Assembly (NCBI GenBank): GCA_002005505.1
Contig: KV908497.1
Coordinates: forward strand, 25,001-40,000
Direction of reading: 5' to 3'
DNA length: 15,000 nt
From: Botryococcus braunii
Taxonomy: Eukaryota; Chlorophyta; Trebouxiophyceae
A model generated the notes under the pieces. It did not search any database and was not told the origin of the DNA. It saw only the letters and a list, made by a program, of their open reading frames with translations. Position numbers and translations under genes: made by a program. Position 1 is the stretch's first letter, and the number at the start of each line of letters is the position of its first letter. Below are positions 1 through 9,782 of the stretch, piece by piece.

Positions 1-112
1 TTTCGCGGGGTGATATCCTGGACGATCTAGGGATGAGGGACACGATGTTCAGAAAGGTTTCGTAGTTTCCTTTACAATTGCAGTTTTTGTGTTGACTGGT
101 AAGTTGGCATGT

Positions 113-295
113 GCTCTAAGGAGAAGATACCATGGACATTGCAAGGAGGATGCCATGTGTGTTGAGAGGAAGCGGCCACGTGTGTTGAGGAGAGAGTGAA
201 TGGAAACTGTGAGGAGGAGGCAATGCCCTATGGAAGTAAGGCCATGTGTGTTCACAAAATGTAAAGGACATTGTGAGGAGGATGCCACAGTCAGG
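113..295. repeat. Degenerate minisatellite
   Basis: Imperfect copies of short motifs recur here: a block like ggccatgtgtgtt appears three times (about 151, 174 and 240), and a block like ggacattg-aggaggatgcca appears twice (about 133 and 268), with gaggagg-rich spacers. The copies are too diverged to give one clean period. The rest of 1-480 shows no exon I can support; the open minus-strand frame across it simply reads the repeat. Confidence 0.5.
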
Positions 296-642
296 CTTTG
301 TACACAACGACTGACAATACAACAAATACCATGAAAATGACAAAGAATCTGGAAGATCGTGATGCCCTGGACACTGTTTAACGTATTCCAAATCTGAAAC
401 CTATGTAGCTGTGTGGTGAAGCTGCCGCCCGGGACTGTGGGTTGAATATTGCAGTGGCTAAAGGCTGTTGAGTAGGGCGGGGTCATGTCTTTAGCCTTCA
501 AAAGGTCATCAAGAGAGGGGGCAAGTGGTGCATGCTGGTCTAGATTGGGGCCAGTTGCAGGCGATTATGTGACAGTGACTAGCCAACCCACTAGGCTTAT
601 GCAGAACCACACTCAAAGCATGCGCCCCATTGCACCCGAGCA

Positions 643-676
643 AATGTGCACACACATATACGCTCGTGCGCGCGCA

Positions 677-729
<53 letters not shown>

Positions 730-772
730 AGAGGCGAACGCTCGCATGCACGTGCGCGCGCACACATGCACG

Positions 773-819
<47 letters not shown>

Positions 820-858
820 GCACGTGCATGCACACGCACGCGCACGCGCACGCGCACG

Positions 859-902
<44 letters not shown>

Positions 903-977
903 GCACACACCGCACACACACACCGCACACACACACCGCACACGCACCCGCACACGCACCCACACACGCACCCGCAC

Positions 978-1047
<70 letters not shown>
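643..1047. repeat. Long interrupted (CA)n microsatellite
   Basis: Nearly pure CA dinucleotide runs are separated by CG-rich interruptions such as cgcgcgcaca, cgcacgcacgtgc and repeated caccgcacac units. The interruptions are themselves CA/CG alternations, so the whole tract is alternating purine-pyrimidine and a candidate for Z-DNA. All six frames are open here and encode only His-Thr or Cys-Val repeats; none is a gene. Confidence 0.97.
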
Positions 1048-1049
<2 letters not shown>

Positions 1050-1087
1050 CTTGCACGCGGACAACAACCAAGTATCCTCATTGTTGT

Positions 1088-1922
1088 TCACAGGTAACAT
1101 GTCTTGATGATATGTCCGTCATTAGCAGCCGGCACTTCCACCATGGTTTCACAGGTAGGGCTCCTTACAAGTTTGAGGTTGTCCCAAAGGATGCTCCAGT
1201 CTACACCCAAAAGCACCCATAAACGGGTTAACTTGCAGCAGTGTTAGAAGTGGTGCTGCCACAGGGCCCATGTGGCATGCACAAGCTCTCTATGTGAGCT
1301 CGAGGATGAATTTCCTGGATATTCAGAGATCTAATATTGATTATGCACCTGAAATGTAGCTAGATTTTCATTGATAAGGATTAATTGGTTTTCATTAGAG
1401 CATTCTTCTATGGTGGAGGAGGGGTGTATACCTCTAGCCCTTCCCCAACATAGACATTCGATCCAATCCCTACATACTGATTGCTTGGGTTGCCGATTCC
1501 AGCAAATGATGCTAATAAAGAAGTTGTTTTAAGGATTTTCCTTCCACTTCTACCATCAACCTGCGTTTACGGAAGGTATCAACATCGGCCTGAATAGCGG
1601 GGCCAGACTCTATTACCACACCTTGCCTGTACAGGATATTGAAGGATTTAACCATCATAAGGTCTAAAAATCATCCGTAATATTTAACATGTCACTTTCG
1701 TGCACGAAGATTGAGGCCGGTGCGGATGGGAAGTCGTAAGCGTGTGCTTCCGTTGGCATTCCCAGCAGCCTCTTCAATGCGAATGTTAGAATAGAACCTT
1801 TAAATAAAATTTCTGGAGATGCATGACATATCTTGAAAAATTACCTGCTCGGTTTTGGCTCCGCTGACAAGGAGTACCAGAATAGTCAAACCGATGCCCG
1901 TTCTCTGGGCGCTCCCCATCAT
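1088..1922 (-). CDS. Secreted small protein, model A (7 exons)
   Basis: Function unknown. Exons in coding order: 1922-1845, 1769-1696, 1626-1571, 1511-1432, 1359-1263, 1200-1169, 1102-1088. Every junction is GT-AG and phase-compatible, and the introns are strikingly uniform (75, 69, 59, 72, 62, 66 nt), several with a CTAAC/CTAAT branch-like site. The product is about 143 residues. It starts MMGSAQRTG, has a hydrophobic core ILVLLVSG typical of a signal peptide, then a basic stretch (LRARK, a possible processing site). A Gly/Asn/Tyr segment follows ([18 protein letters not shown], encoded by exon 4) that is shared with the gene at 6132-6996. Start: the frame is open upstream to an ATG at 1997, but 1922 puts the signal peptide at the N-terminus. 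The 3' end is least certain. If exon 5 is read through instead, a stop occurs at 1228 (139 residues); if exon 4 is read through, at 1408. The last exon is only four codons. Confidence 0.5.
1094..1222 (+). CDS. Possible plus-strand terminal exon (doubtful)
   Basis: After an acceptor-like ttgttgttcacag, a 42-codon frame runs to a TAA at 1220-1222. Its C-terminal part (residues 21-42, around [15 protein letters not shown]) has non-repetitive, protein-like composition. A second acceptor-like site (catggtttcacag, ending 1154) lies inside it. No upstream plus-strand exon could be found, because the sequence before it is the CA tract. It lies antisense to the 3' end of the minus-strand gene at 1088-1922, and both cannot easily be right over their full length. 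I rate the minus-strand reading higher. Confidence 0.2.
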   Translation, partial: VTCLDDMSVISSRHFHHGFTGRAPYKFEVVPKDAPVYTQKHP

Positions 1923-2102
1923 CAAAGCAGTTTTATTTGTATGCAACTTCGAAATTATCCACAATGTATTATGTCTTAGTTTGGATTCCACTTTCAACGC
2001 TCCGAATTACTGCCGCCTACTCTCGTTGTAGGAATGCCAACTTGGAGTGCAAAAACCACTGTTTGCACGCTGGTTCTCCCCAAATAAAGCCATCAAACCT
2101 TT
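1923..2102. other. Intergenic, nothing certain
   Basis: This is the presumed 5' flank of the gene starting at 1922. On the minus strand it carries an A-rich stretch (catacaaataaaac) just before the ATG, too close to be a convincing TATA box. No other feature is visible. Confidence 0.4.
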
Positions 2103-2372
2103 TCACATCAGTTTAAAACTTGTTGCATTCAAAGCACCTCGTACGAAATAAGACGCACCGACCATTGTTAAGGTCCAATCTGGCTTGAAAAACGGTGTCC
2201 CTGCATCTCGCATTCCGAACTCGTAGCTGAATTTACTGACGTGGACCTTGGATGATTCGAATGCAGCTGGAAAGTCTTTCGAGGTACAGCCAAAACACGG
2301 ATCGATGGTGGCATCAACCGGGCCGGACATGGAAATTGGTGGATACTTGACCGTAAATGTACAATTGGCCGG
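2103..2372 (-). CDS. Possible terminal exon of a minus-strand gene
   Basis: The minus frame is open from 2372 to a TGA at 2105-2103, with non-repetitive composition (segments such as NCTFTVKYPPIS, DPCFGCTSKDFPAAFE, FKPDWTLTMVGASYFV), an N-glycosylation sequon near each end, and several aromatic residues. It ends about 180 bp before the start of the gene at 1922, so it could be the 3' end of an upstream gene on the same strand. No convincing acceptor marks its 5' edge, and a plus-strand frame (2248-2577) and another minus frame are also open here, so strand and frame remain unproven. Confidence 0.3.
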   Translation of the reverse strand, partial: PANCTFTVKYPPISMSGPVDATIDPCFGCTSKDFPAAFESSKVHVSKFSYEFGMRDAGTPFFKPDWTLTMVGASYFVRGALNATSFKLM

Positions 2373-2761
2373 TCACCTGTGGCGGATTCCGATTTCTCCG
2401 CCCATTAGACTACAGATGGAACCATTACAGGTAGACAATGTCGATCATAAAGTGACGATCGCGCCGGTTCCGGGACTCCCCGACCGACTCGAACTTCTGC
2501 GCATTTCACGGAGTGGCGGCCGTTCCGCATTGTATCTGTCGAGGGGCCGTCGCCAGAAATTCGATCCGACAAAATGACGGCTTGTGTGATAGGCAGAGGA
2601 AGTCCACAATCCCCTCGGCCAGTGAGGACGCCCTCCCCCTTGTCGCGTCGAGAGTAACAACAGATTCCACGTCAGTCAGCCAAGCCCCGATGGATATGCA
2701 AGGCCTACTTTGGTGCAGATGCCCCAGCCACATCAAAGGGGCTGTCCGCACTTGCTGGGGG
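2373..2761. other. Unassigned single-copy sequence
   Basis: A plus-strand frame covers 2248-2577 and runs across part of this stretch, but its protein resembles nothing I know, and the antisense frames are equally open. No splice sites define an exon convincingly. No repeat is seen. Confidence 0.4.
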
Positions 2762-2820
2762 CTAGTGAGGAGACGAGGACTGAGAAGTGAGACTGTTTGT
2801 AGTACACACACACAGACACA

Positions 2821-2877
<57 letters not shown>

Positions 2878-2951
2878 ACAAGCACACACACACACATGCA
2901 TACGCACAAGCACGCACACGCGCATGTGCCGACTGGTTTGAAGTTGGCTGC

Positions 2952-3021
<70 letters not shown>

Positions 3022-3032
3022 GTGTGGGGGGG

Positions 3033-3099
<67 letters not shown>

Positions 3100-3101
3100 G
3101 C

Positions 3102-3182
<81 letters not shown>

Positions 3183-3227
3183 TCTTCTACAAACAGTCTC
3201 CCTTTCGAGTCCTCGCCTCCTCCTCAG
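2762..3227. repeat. Fold-back element with microsatellite interior
   Basis: The outer arms 2762-2802 and 3187-3227 are inverted repeats of each other, matching at 33 of 41 positions, with an exact 14-base inner block (gagactgtttgtag on the left strand). Inside, (CA)n at 2803-2874 faces (TG)n at 2951-3045, which are complementary, so the whole piece could fold into a long hairpin. The right half additionally has (GA)n at 3047-3179. The middle (about 2875-2950) is a short mixed spacer with tgcatacgcac and cgcgcatgtg. No obvious target-site duplication flanks the arms. It could be a small non-autonomous fold-back transposon or a microsatellite-driven inverted duplication. Confidence 0.6.
2951..3179. 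repeat. (TG)n followed by (GA)n microsatellite
   Basis: Almost pure TG to about 3045, interrupted by a seven- or eight-G run near 3027, followed by GA with a few CGAG interruptions to 3179. It forms the right interior of the fold-back element. Confidence 0.97.
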
Positions 3228-3767
3228 CACCCCTGGTTTATTCAATCAACACATTCTGCAGAACTTTTTGTTGTAATAACTTTCGCTAGAGACCGGACCG
3301 GGGGGAGGGGGGGGGCGGGCTCTAATTGCGGTGGATTCGCTGTGACCTGGCAATCCAAGAAACAGAAAGACATGCGCCAAATTTAGCAGGGATGTGCAAG
3401 GCCTTCCCTCCTTCAGTCACCACTAACCGATGCCAATGCCCCTTCTGTCAGGTAACCCCGTCAAGCGCCAAGGTGGGTTCTTGGTGACAGACATGCTGTC
3501 ATTCGAGAGAGACTCTGGCTTTCAGGCCTTTTGCTTGGCTGTCCCATAGCATTTTCGGCAACTTTATTCAAGGGGTCCAAGGGCCCACAACTATATGGTG
3601 CATGCCGATCCATGTGCACACCCATGTGATCACTAACCAATCATGCAGACTGACCTTGCCACCTTGACCACGCTGGCAACGACCGCACACAATCCTATGT
3701 GCTTCAACAAGCACCTGACTTCGAACTTCTACTTCTACCCCAGAAAATGAAAAGGGGGGCTTGTTAT
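3228..3767. other. No gene seen
   Basis: Contains a G-rich stretch (3299-3319, runs of four to seven G) after the microsatellite block and otherwise ordinary sequence without an exon I can define. A long minus-strand frame (3568-4254) begins in this stretch but is driven by the neighbouring minisatellites. Confidence 0.4.
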
Positions 3768-3855
3768 TTGGTCCTCCCTTGCTCGTTACTTGGTTCGGCC
3801 TTGCCCGTGATTGGGTCCGGCCTTGCCCGTTCTTTGGTCCTGCCTTGCCTACAGG
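3768..3855. repeat. 22-bp tandem repeat, 4 copies
   Basis: Four consecutive 22-bp units start at 3768, 3790, 3812 and 3834. The consensus is close to ttggtccggccttgcccgtt plus two bases. The 22-bp period is not a multiple of three, so the array is unlikely to have expanded as coding sequence. A C-run (about 3879-3887) follows. Confidence 0.85.
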
Positions 3856-3957
3856 AGCCCCAGCTATGCTGACAAGCCCCCCCCCCAACAAACACTGGAG
3901 ACGGCCACAGATGTGTGTAAGTACACTCAAAACATGCCGAGTACCACACAATCGGAG

Positions 3958-4125
3958 CACAGCCCCTCCTAGGTGGAGCCCGGCCCCTCCTGGGTGGAGC
4001 ATGGCCCCTCCAAGGTGGAGTACAGCCCCTCCTAGGTGGAGTACAACCCCTCCTAGGTGGATTACAGCCCCTCCTAGGTGGTGTACAACCCCTCCTAGGT
4101 GGAGCACAGCCCCTCCTAGGCGGAC
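3958..4125. repeat. 21-bp tandem repeat, 8 copies
   Basis: Eight consecutive 21-bp units start at 3958, built around agcccctcctaggtggag, with single-base differences between copies and a partial ninth unit. The period is a multiple of three, so both strands stay open: plus reads a seven-residue Pro/Arg/Trp-Ser unit (APPRWST), minus a Leu-Gly-Gly unit (LGGAVLH). Many copies carry CCTAGG (AvrII site). Whether it is translated cannot be decided; a 243-codon plus frame (3761-4492) spans it but has no supporting splice context or recognisable domain. Confidence 0.9.
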
Positions 4126-4640
4126 TACAGCCTTCAAAGTCTCAAGAGACAGCCCCGAGTGGGCAAAGGTCGGCCTCAGACATGCAAATGACGGCACTGC
4201 AGCAGTACAAGGACAGTCAGCTGGATGTGCAAGGCACGGCCCTCCGATCTGCAAAGCAACCCTAGATAATTTGTTGGTAAGGAACGCACGTCATCACGTG
4301 AGAAGTGTTCACGCCATAACGTTAAGTAAGCGCAACGTCCTAACAGCACGCACATCATCACGTGAACATAGTGCACATCATCATCACGGTACTAGGATTT
4401 TGCACATTGTGGTGATCAGCTGGTTGACTAATTCATGGGCACACAATGCTTGCTACGTCCCCGTATCGGGCCGCGAGCATGGCCAAAGTTAGCACACAAA
4501 TTGGCCTTCCAACGGTAGCGCAGTACCACCCATCATCAGATAAGGTGACTACATTTCTGTGCACTCGCCAAATGCCGCTGGCTCACACTGCATAGGACTC
4601 TAAGTTCAACAAAAAAAAAAAGACAAAAAAAATGAAAAAG
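4126..4640. other. No gene seen; duplicated CACGTGA motif
   Basis: A 17-bp motif, cgcac(g/a)tcatcacgtga, occurs at 4285-4301 and again at 4349-4365 with one mismatch, and a partial third copy (cacatcatcatcacg) follows near 4374. CACGTG is the E-box/G-box core, but no start site is identified nearby. An A-rich run at 4610-4640 ends the stretch. Confidence 0.4.
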
Positions 4641-4850
4641 ACACCGCCCCTCCTGCTCTTGCAGTTAATGGTGATGTTAGATTGTTCCACCATGTTACAC
4701 CCACTCTAGCCACCAAAACAGTGCATAGATTTCCCCCTTCTTCCACCTTCAAGCATCCACAAATTCGGGATTTGCCGGCAAAATCCTGAGTGCGGGACAC
4801 TGCCCCCACGCCCACCCCCACGTTGGCCACTGACCCTATTTGGGTTGGCC
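4641..4850 (-). CDS. Possible minus-strand exon
   Basis: On the minus strand a strong acceptor (cttctactttttcag) ends at 4851 and is followed by an open, non-repetitive frame reading GPTQIGSVANVGVGVG and, later, NLCTVLVARVGVTWWNNLT, which includes a sequon. A donor-like AAG|GTGGAA lies partway, so the real exon might stop near 4744. No partner exons were linked and the product is not recognised. Confidence 0.25.
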
Positions 4851-4990
4851 CTGAAAAAGTAGAAGCGGCAACTTTCTGGTGCCGAAACACGGTTCTATCT
4901 GCGTGAGCCTGCATCATCAAACATGATGTGAAGTCATCCTTGAGCACCATGTGAGGTCATCTTTCACCATGATGTGGAGTCGGCAATCAT

Positions 4991-5101
4991 GAAGCCAACA
5001 CCATTGAGGAAGATAAACCATTGGATGAAGCTAAAGCGATTGATGACGATAAACCATTGGATGAAGCTAAAGCGATTGATGAAGATAAACCATTGATGAA
5101 C
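4991..5101. repeat. 36-bp tandem repeat, about 3 copies
   Basis: A 21-nt partial unit (4991-5011) is followed by two full units (5012-5047 and 5048-5083, one difference between them) and a partial unit. The 12-codon period keeps both strands open: plus reads DKPLDEAKAID(D/E), minus reads NGLSSSIALASS. It lies directly 3' of the possible minus-strand exon at 5102-5381. Confidence 0.85.
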
Positions 5102-5381
5102 CTAAAACCATGGGACAACCCAGGACAGGAGACTTCGGCGACGTCCAGGCTGGTTGGGTTGTGAGATGCCGCCCGCGACGTCGCCGTAGTCCGTGGCTGC
5201 ATCTCCCTGGACGGAAGTCCACAAGGTTGGGAGAATGCTCGTGGTGCTTATACCAATCCCAAAGGGCTGCCCTCCAAAAATGATACCCAGGCTGCCGTCG
5301 AAGAATGGAATGTTGCTGGTTTCGTTGTTTCCCAAAGATGCAAATGTGTTGGCCCAACTTCCCAGGATAGATGCCCCTGCA
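5102..5381 (-). CDS. Possible 3'-terminal exon, minus strand
   Basis: After an acceptor-like gggcatacaccacag, a frame of about 93 codons runs to a TAG at 5104-5102. It is rich in Gly, Ile, Ser and Thr (SLGIIFGGQPFGIGISTT, LPTLWTSVQGDAATDYG), contains one sequon (NNETS) and ends in a basic site followed by a hydrophobic tail (GRRRSLLSWVVPWF), as in a processed secreted peptide. Its upstream exons would lie beyond the microsatellite block and were not identified. A plus-strand frame is also open, but its composition is less protein-like. Confidence 0.35.
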
Positions 5382-5432
5382 CTGTGGTGTATGCCCAACC
5401 CAACAACTTCAGAGCCTACATCTTATCCCCCC

Positions 5433-6131
<699 letters not shown>

Positions 6132-6996
6132 TCACCGTGATCGCCCAAAGCTCATGAATGTGACAGAACACCCTCGTGAAATGCCGATGGCACCATTCGT
6201 TAAAACGAGTTGCATTCTGTTCTGGAAATAGAAAGACGTATGATCTCATCAACGTGAGCAGCGAGGAGTCATGAAATCCTCGCTATCAAGGATCTTGCAT
6301 CATACACAATTCAAGGCACAGAAGTCTCAAGGCAGTGTCCCAAGCACGGGAAGGTTCTGGCGGAAAGGGATCGTACAAGTTTTGTGTAAGGCCCGTGCTT
6401 GCTCCAGACTGCAAATCCCAGTCCCCCTGGTTACAATCATGTGTACCGCTGCTGACAAGGGGTTTGTAATTAGAAGTGTCACGCCTTGAAGTGAAAAATA
6501 TCAGCTTAGCAGCAACAGGAAGGCCCGGGACAAGCAATTAGCACTGGGTACGCACCCCAAGACTACTGCTGTCATTTGTGAGGTATAAATTTTGTCCACC
6601 GCCAGTGTATGTATTCTGAGGGTTACCCACGCCTCCTTGCAAGGTGACCACCTCCGTTGTCGATGTGAGTGCGCGTCCCTGCCCCGGGCATTGAAACAGG
6701 TATCAAGAAGTTCTGTCCCGGAATTAAAAGATTTTCGGAGGCAAGTCCTCCCCGTATTACAGTCGACGAGCTATTGCGTTTGACAATCGATATTTTCCAG
6801 TTGGGGCCACTGGCTGTTAATGTTTTGCCGTGCTTCGCACATGTTGAGGAGCGCATATGTTGCGAAAAAATCCTTAAATTTGATGTATGATTTGAAATTC
6901 CATATCTATTTGCATCCGGTTGGGGCGCACCGCTGAGGCAACACCGATGAGAAGGAGGGAGACCAGACATATGACGCTGTTTCTCATTTGATTCAT
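6132..6996 (-). CDS. Secreted small protein, model B (5 exons)
   Basis: Function unknown; apparent diverged paralogue of the gene at 1088-1922. Exons in coding order: 6996-6931, 6832-6761, 6678-6552, 6484-6348, 6221-6132, all GT-AG with matching phases; introns 98, 82, 67 and 126 nt. The product is about 163 residues. It starts with a clear signal peptide (MNQMRNSVICLVSLLLIGVASA, written here as exon 1, residues 1-22, with an A-x-A cleavage site at its end). Exon 3 carries GGVGNPQNTYTGGGQNLYL, which aligns to [18 protein letters not shown] of model A at 10 of 18 positions. Exons 3-4 then read beta-strand-like segments (SLGVR-VTLLITNPLS). If exon 4 is not spliced at 6347, a stop at 6329-6327 gives 140 residues. 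An alternative frame through 6623-6813 continuing past 6500 is also open and phase-consistent, but lacks the paralogue similarity. The first donor (GCG|GTGCGC) and second acceptor (gtgcgaag) are weak. Confidence 0.5.
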
Positions 6997-7017
6997 TTCT
7001 CCTGCATCCAGCACTCT

Positions 7018-7041
7018 TTTCATAAAAATTTAATAAAAATT
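7018..7041 (-). promoter_or_regulatory. AT-rich TATA-like stretch
   Basis: On the minus strand an AT-rich run (tttttattaaatttttatg) lies 22-45 nt upstream of the ATG at 6996, in otherwise GC-balanced sequence. The position would suit a core promoter only if the 5' UTR is very short. Confidence 0.2.
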
Positions 7042-7648
7042 GGACAAATGTCTAAACATCTAGGCAGTCCGGCGACATGTGGGTACCTGCTTGCACCCCG
7101 TGTTCGGATCACTAGGAGTGATCGGGTGAAGATCGAAACGTCGGAACTGTGGATACTTCACACAACAGCTACGTGATGCTTATCTTGCTTCAGATCCTTC
7201 TTGTTGGTTCGCATTAAGCAAGGTCTCGCATATGACGGTCCCACGGTTGCCGGTTACTAGTACTTGCGATGTGATCCTTGGACCTCTTCGGGGAACAATG
7301 CTTACTCACGTGGGCTAACGCCTTCCATAACGCCGTCAGACGGACCTAGCCAAGTCCCAGGAGAATCCCCGCACCCCTGCATTCAGCAAGCCTGCCTTAA
7401 CGTGCAGTTATGGTTTGATAAGCATGATAACGTTAAGATCTTGAAGTCAGTGCATGCCCATACTGGCTCCAAGCAAAGCAAATCTACTAGTGAAATTTGG
7501 TACTCGCTCAGGAGAGGGCAGAACAACGGCAGCTGCTTGCAGTTAAAGAGAAATGACCATAGTCAAGAGCAATGACTCCCGCGCCGAGGGCCGAATTGAA
7601 CATTTGTTTGTCAAGGATATTTTGGGCAGGTTGAAGATATTATCGCAT
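7042..7648. other. No gene supported
   Basis: A plus-strand frame of about 100 codons (7264-7575) is open, and part of it (around LNVQLWFDKHDNVKILKSV) is protein-like, but no flanking splice sites or partner exons stand out. No repeats are seen. Confidence 0.35.
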
Positions 7649-7880
<232 letters not shown>

Positions 7881-9239
7881 CGCCATCTCAGGAGTTCCGC
7901 ACACCTAGTCGACTCGGGGCGAACCCTCACAGAGATATGTGAAGACCAAACTAGCCAGAGCCGCAGGGAGGTGCACATCTAGTCCACCGCAAGGTAGCTC
8001 AGAGTGCTCCCCGGCATCTTCTCATTGTGCGATTGTGCTCACAAGTTACCACTGGTGAGCCAGATCTGTAAAGCATGGCGCGACATGTTGCAACATGTGG
8101 TTAGAACCGGTGATCCGCACCATGTGAGGATTCCTTCACAAAACAGGTTGTGCGTCAAGGTACATGGTGAGCCAGAGAACAGACCCCGTGGCCAGCTTGA
8201 GGCACTGAAATTAATTGGCATGCCCGATATGTCCGGCGATATCAGTACGGCGACAGTTAGTGAAAATATCCAAGTAGTGTCAAACACTGGGATGCCGTTC
8301 CACAAGTGTCGCCCAACTGTGAATGGGTCATGTCGAGCATCAATGCCCCAGCCACGTGTCTTCTCTACCTGCAGATGATTAATCTGATTAACCTAAGTGG
8401 CTTCTCTACCTGCAAATAATCAACATTCAACATACCTCACTATCACCTAGGTATCTGCAGTTGGTACACCTATCAGTCAAATGCCTGCAGTCTTCCCGAA
8501 TGAGGATGTGCCTACTGCTGCCACAAGCTAAAGGCCATGTCCACAAGTAAAACACGCAGCTTTTCAACGAATGTTCAACCAGACCTGAATATCCAGAGTC
8601 AACGCACGATTGCACAGCCAGAGGGATGCCCTTGCCAACGTGCAGCAACAGCAGGCTCGCAATTTTTTACGTGGTTCAGATGTCATGTTCGACTGGTGAT
8701 GCAATCGCGTCACCCATCCTATCTAAATGCAGTTTCCACCGCAAACCCCTCAACCCAGAGTTCCACTTCTGAACATCATGATCACCCTCACCCTGCCTAT
8801 GAGGCACGCCCCAAGCTTAGTCTTCAGACATCTGGGCCTTGGTAATCGGGCTGTGCGCTTCCAGCAGCTTTAGAATATAGGATTGTAGCTAAATTTGGAA
8901 AAAAGCAGGATGAAACCAGCCACCGACTGAAACTAGTGCATTAGTATTTGCACGGGCGCCTCGGCGCTCGATGTCCCCTCAGAAACTGGGTCATCAGCTG
9001 AATGGGTCAGGAATTGGGCCGGCGGTGGTGCCTTCCCCATGCAAAAGAGGGAAACCATTCCAGTCCAGCAGCATTCTCAGCACGCACCACAGGAAGGTTG
9101 CATATGTTAAGTGGATTGCAGAACCTCCTGGGGCACCAACAGCTTGCCGACCTTCTGGTAAGACAGCCAGGCAACCACAGTGTGCACCAGCCAGCGACAT
9201 CGCATTAGCTGTTGGTCCTAAAGCTGCTCCTATTGTCCT
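7881..9239. other. No gene supported
   Basis: Several 70-120 codon frames are open on both strands (for example 8004-8378 plus, 8994-9251 minus), none with recognisable domains, splice boundaries or strand-specific bias. A short direct repeat, cttctctacctgca(g/a)atgattaa-like, occurs at 8359 and 8401. It may hold decayed mobile-element sequence, but nothing identifies one. Confidence 0.35.
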
Positions 9240-9749
9240 GTAGGTCCACAATGGTGGGCCACTGGCTCGTCAGTGCAGGCATAATGTTCAGGTTGCACTG
9301 AGGCAGACAGGACTGCATGTTCAAATTTTCTTTTTACTTCAGGACTTGATGGCCATTGCCTGAAAGTAGCATAATTAAGATCATGATAATGAGCGCAACG
9401 TCTCCCTTCCACTCTCCTTATCGCATGATTCAAACCGCACGATCTGCATATGCGCTCCAAGATCTAATCGCAAACTTCGGTTCTATGCCACCTGGTATGG
9501 CTTTACAACAGCCATGAACCCTTCCAGCATCAGAACACCTTCCCCTTCAAGGTGGGTCTGTCATCAAATGTCGGTGTTACCAACTCTTGGAAGACCATGC
9601 TCCTGGTAACTTGCTTTTGGCAGAGCTTTGCAATGGCACACATAACCTGGCGGAGTACGACCTTCCCAAGACATTCGTACATTGCCAATATCCTATCTTA
9701 CTTGAGCAGAAAATGAGACATGGGCAACAAACACAGCCCATAAAGCCAT
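9240..9749 (-). CDS. Possible small secreted-peptide gene downstream of model C
   Basis: Thirty-three bases after the stop of the gene at 9783-11685, an ATG at 9749 opens MALWAVFVAHVSFSAQ, which looks like a short signal peptide and ends exactly at a strong donor (CAA|GTAAGA at 9702/9701). Phase-compatible candidate exons follow: one reading THLEGEGVLMLEGFMAV after an acceptor-like tgatgacag, one reading IVRFESCDKE after catatgcag, and a well-formed acceptor (atgctactttcag) leading either to NGHQVLK-stop or to a longer frame ending at 9240 (QWPSSPEVKRKFEHAV...). The exon chain is not unique. The very small gap to the upstream stop argues for either alternative 3' exons of that gene or a polycistronic arrangement. 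Confidence 0.25.
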
Positions 9750-9782
9750 AGAGCTTCCCGCACCATATGTAAGGAAGGGAAA

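Noticed and set aside
485..1222. Long frames on both strands reading His-Thr, Cys-Val or Arg-His repeats
   Set aside because: They are translations of the (CA)n tract; any frame through an alternating dinucleotide stays open.
1450..1475. tRNA T-loop-like string (attcgatccaatcc)
   Set aside because: No matching acceptor stem or anticodon arm around it, and it lies within a coding exon of model A.
2103..2372. ML/NPC2-like lipid-binding domain
   Set aside because: The cysteine spacing and core motifs of that family are not matched; the resemblance was only a short Cys/aromatic pattern.
2248..2577. 109-codon plus frame (EIGGYLTVNVQLAG)
   Set aside because: No recognisable domain or splice support, and it is antisense to a similarly plausible minus frame.
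3958..4125. CRISPR-like array
   Set aside because: The units are directly adjacent without unique spacers, and the setting is eukaryotic.
3761..4492. 243-codon plus frame with Pro/Trp-rich repeats
   Set aside because: Its length comes mainly from the 21-bp array, and the 22-bp array is not codon-periodic; no splice or domain support.
6623..6813. Alternative continuous frame of model B (through SENLLIPGQNFLIPVSMPG)
   Set aside because: Phase-consistent with a later exon, but it loses the motif shared with the gene at 1088-1922; kept only as an alternative.
8971..9251. Overlapping 85-90 codon frames on both strands
   Set aside because: Neither has a domain, acceptor or strand-specific signal; mutual antisense openness suggests chance.
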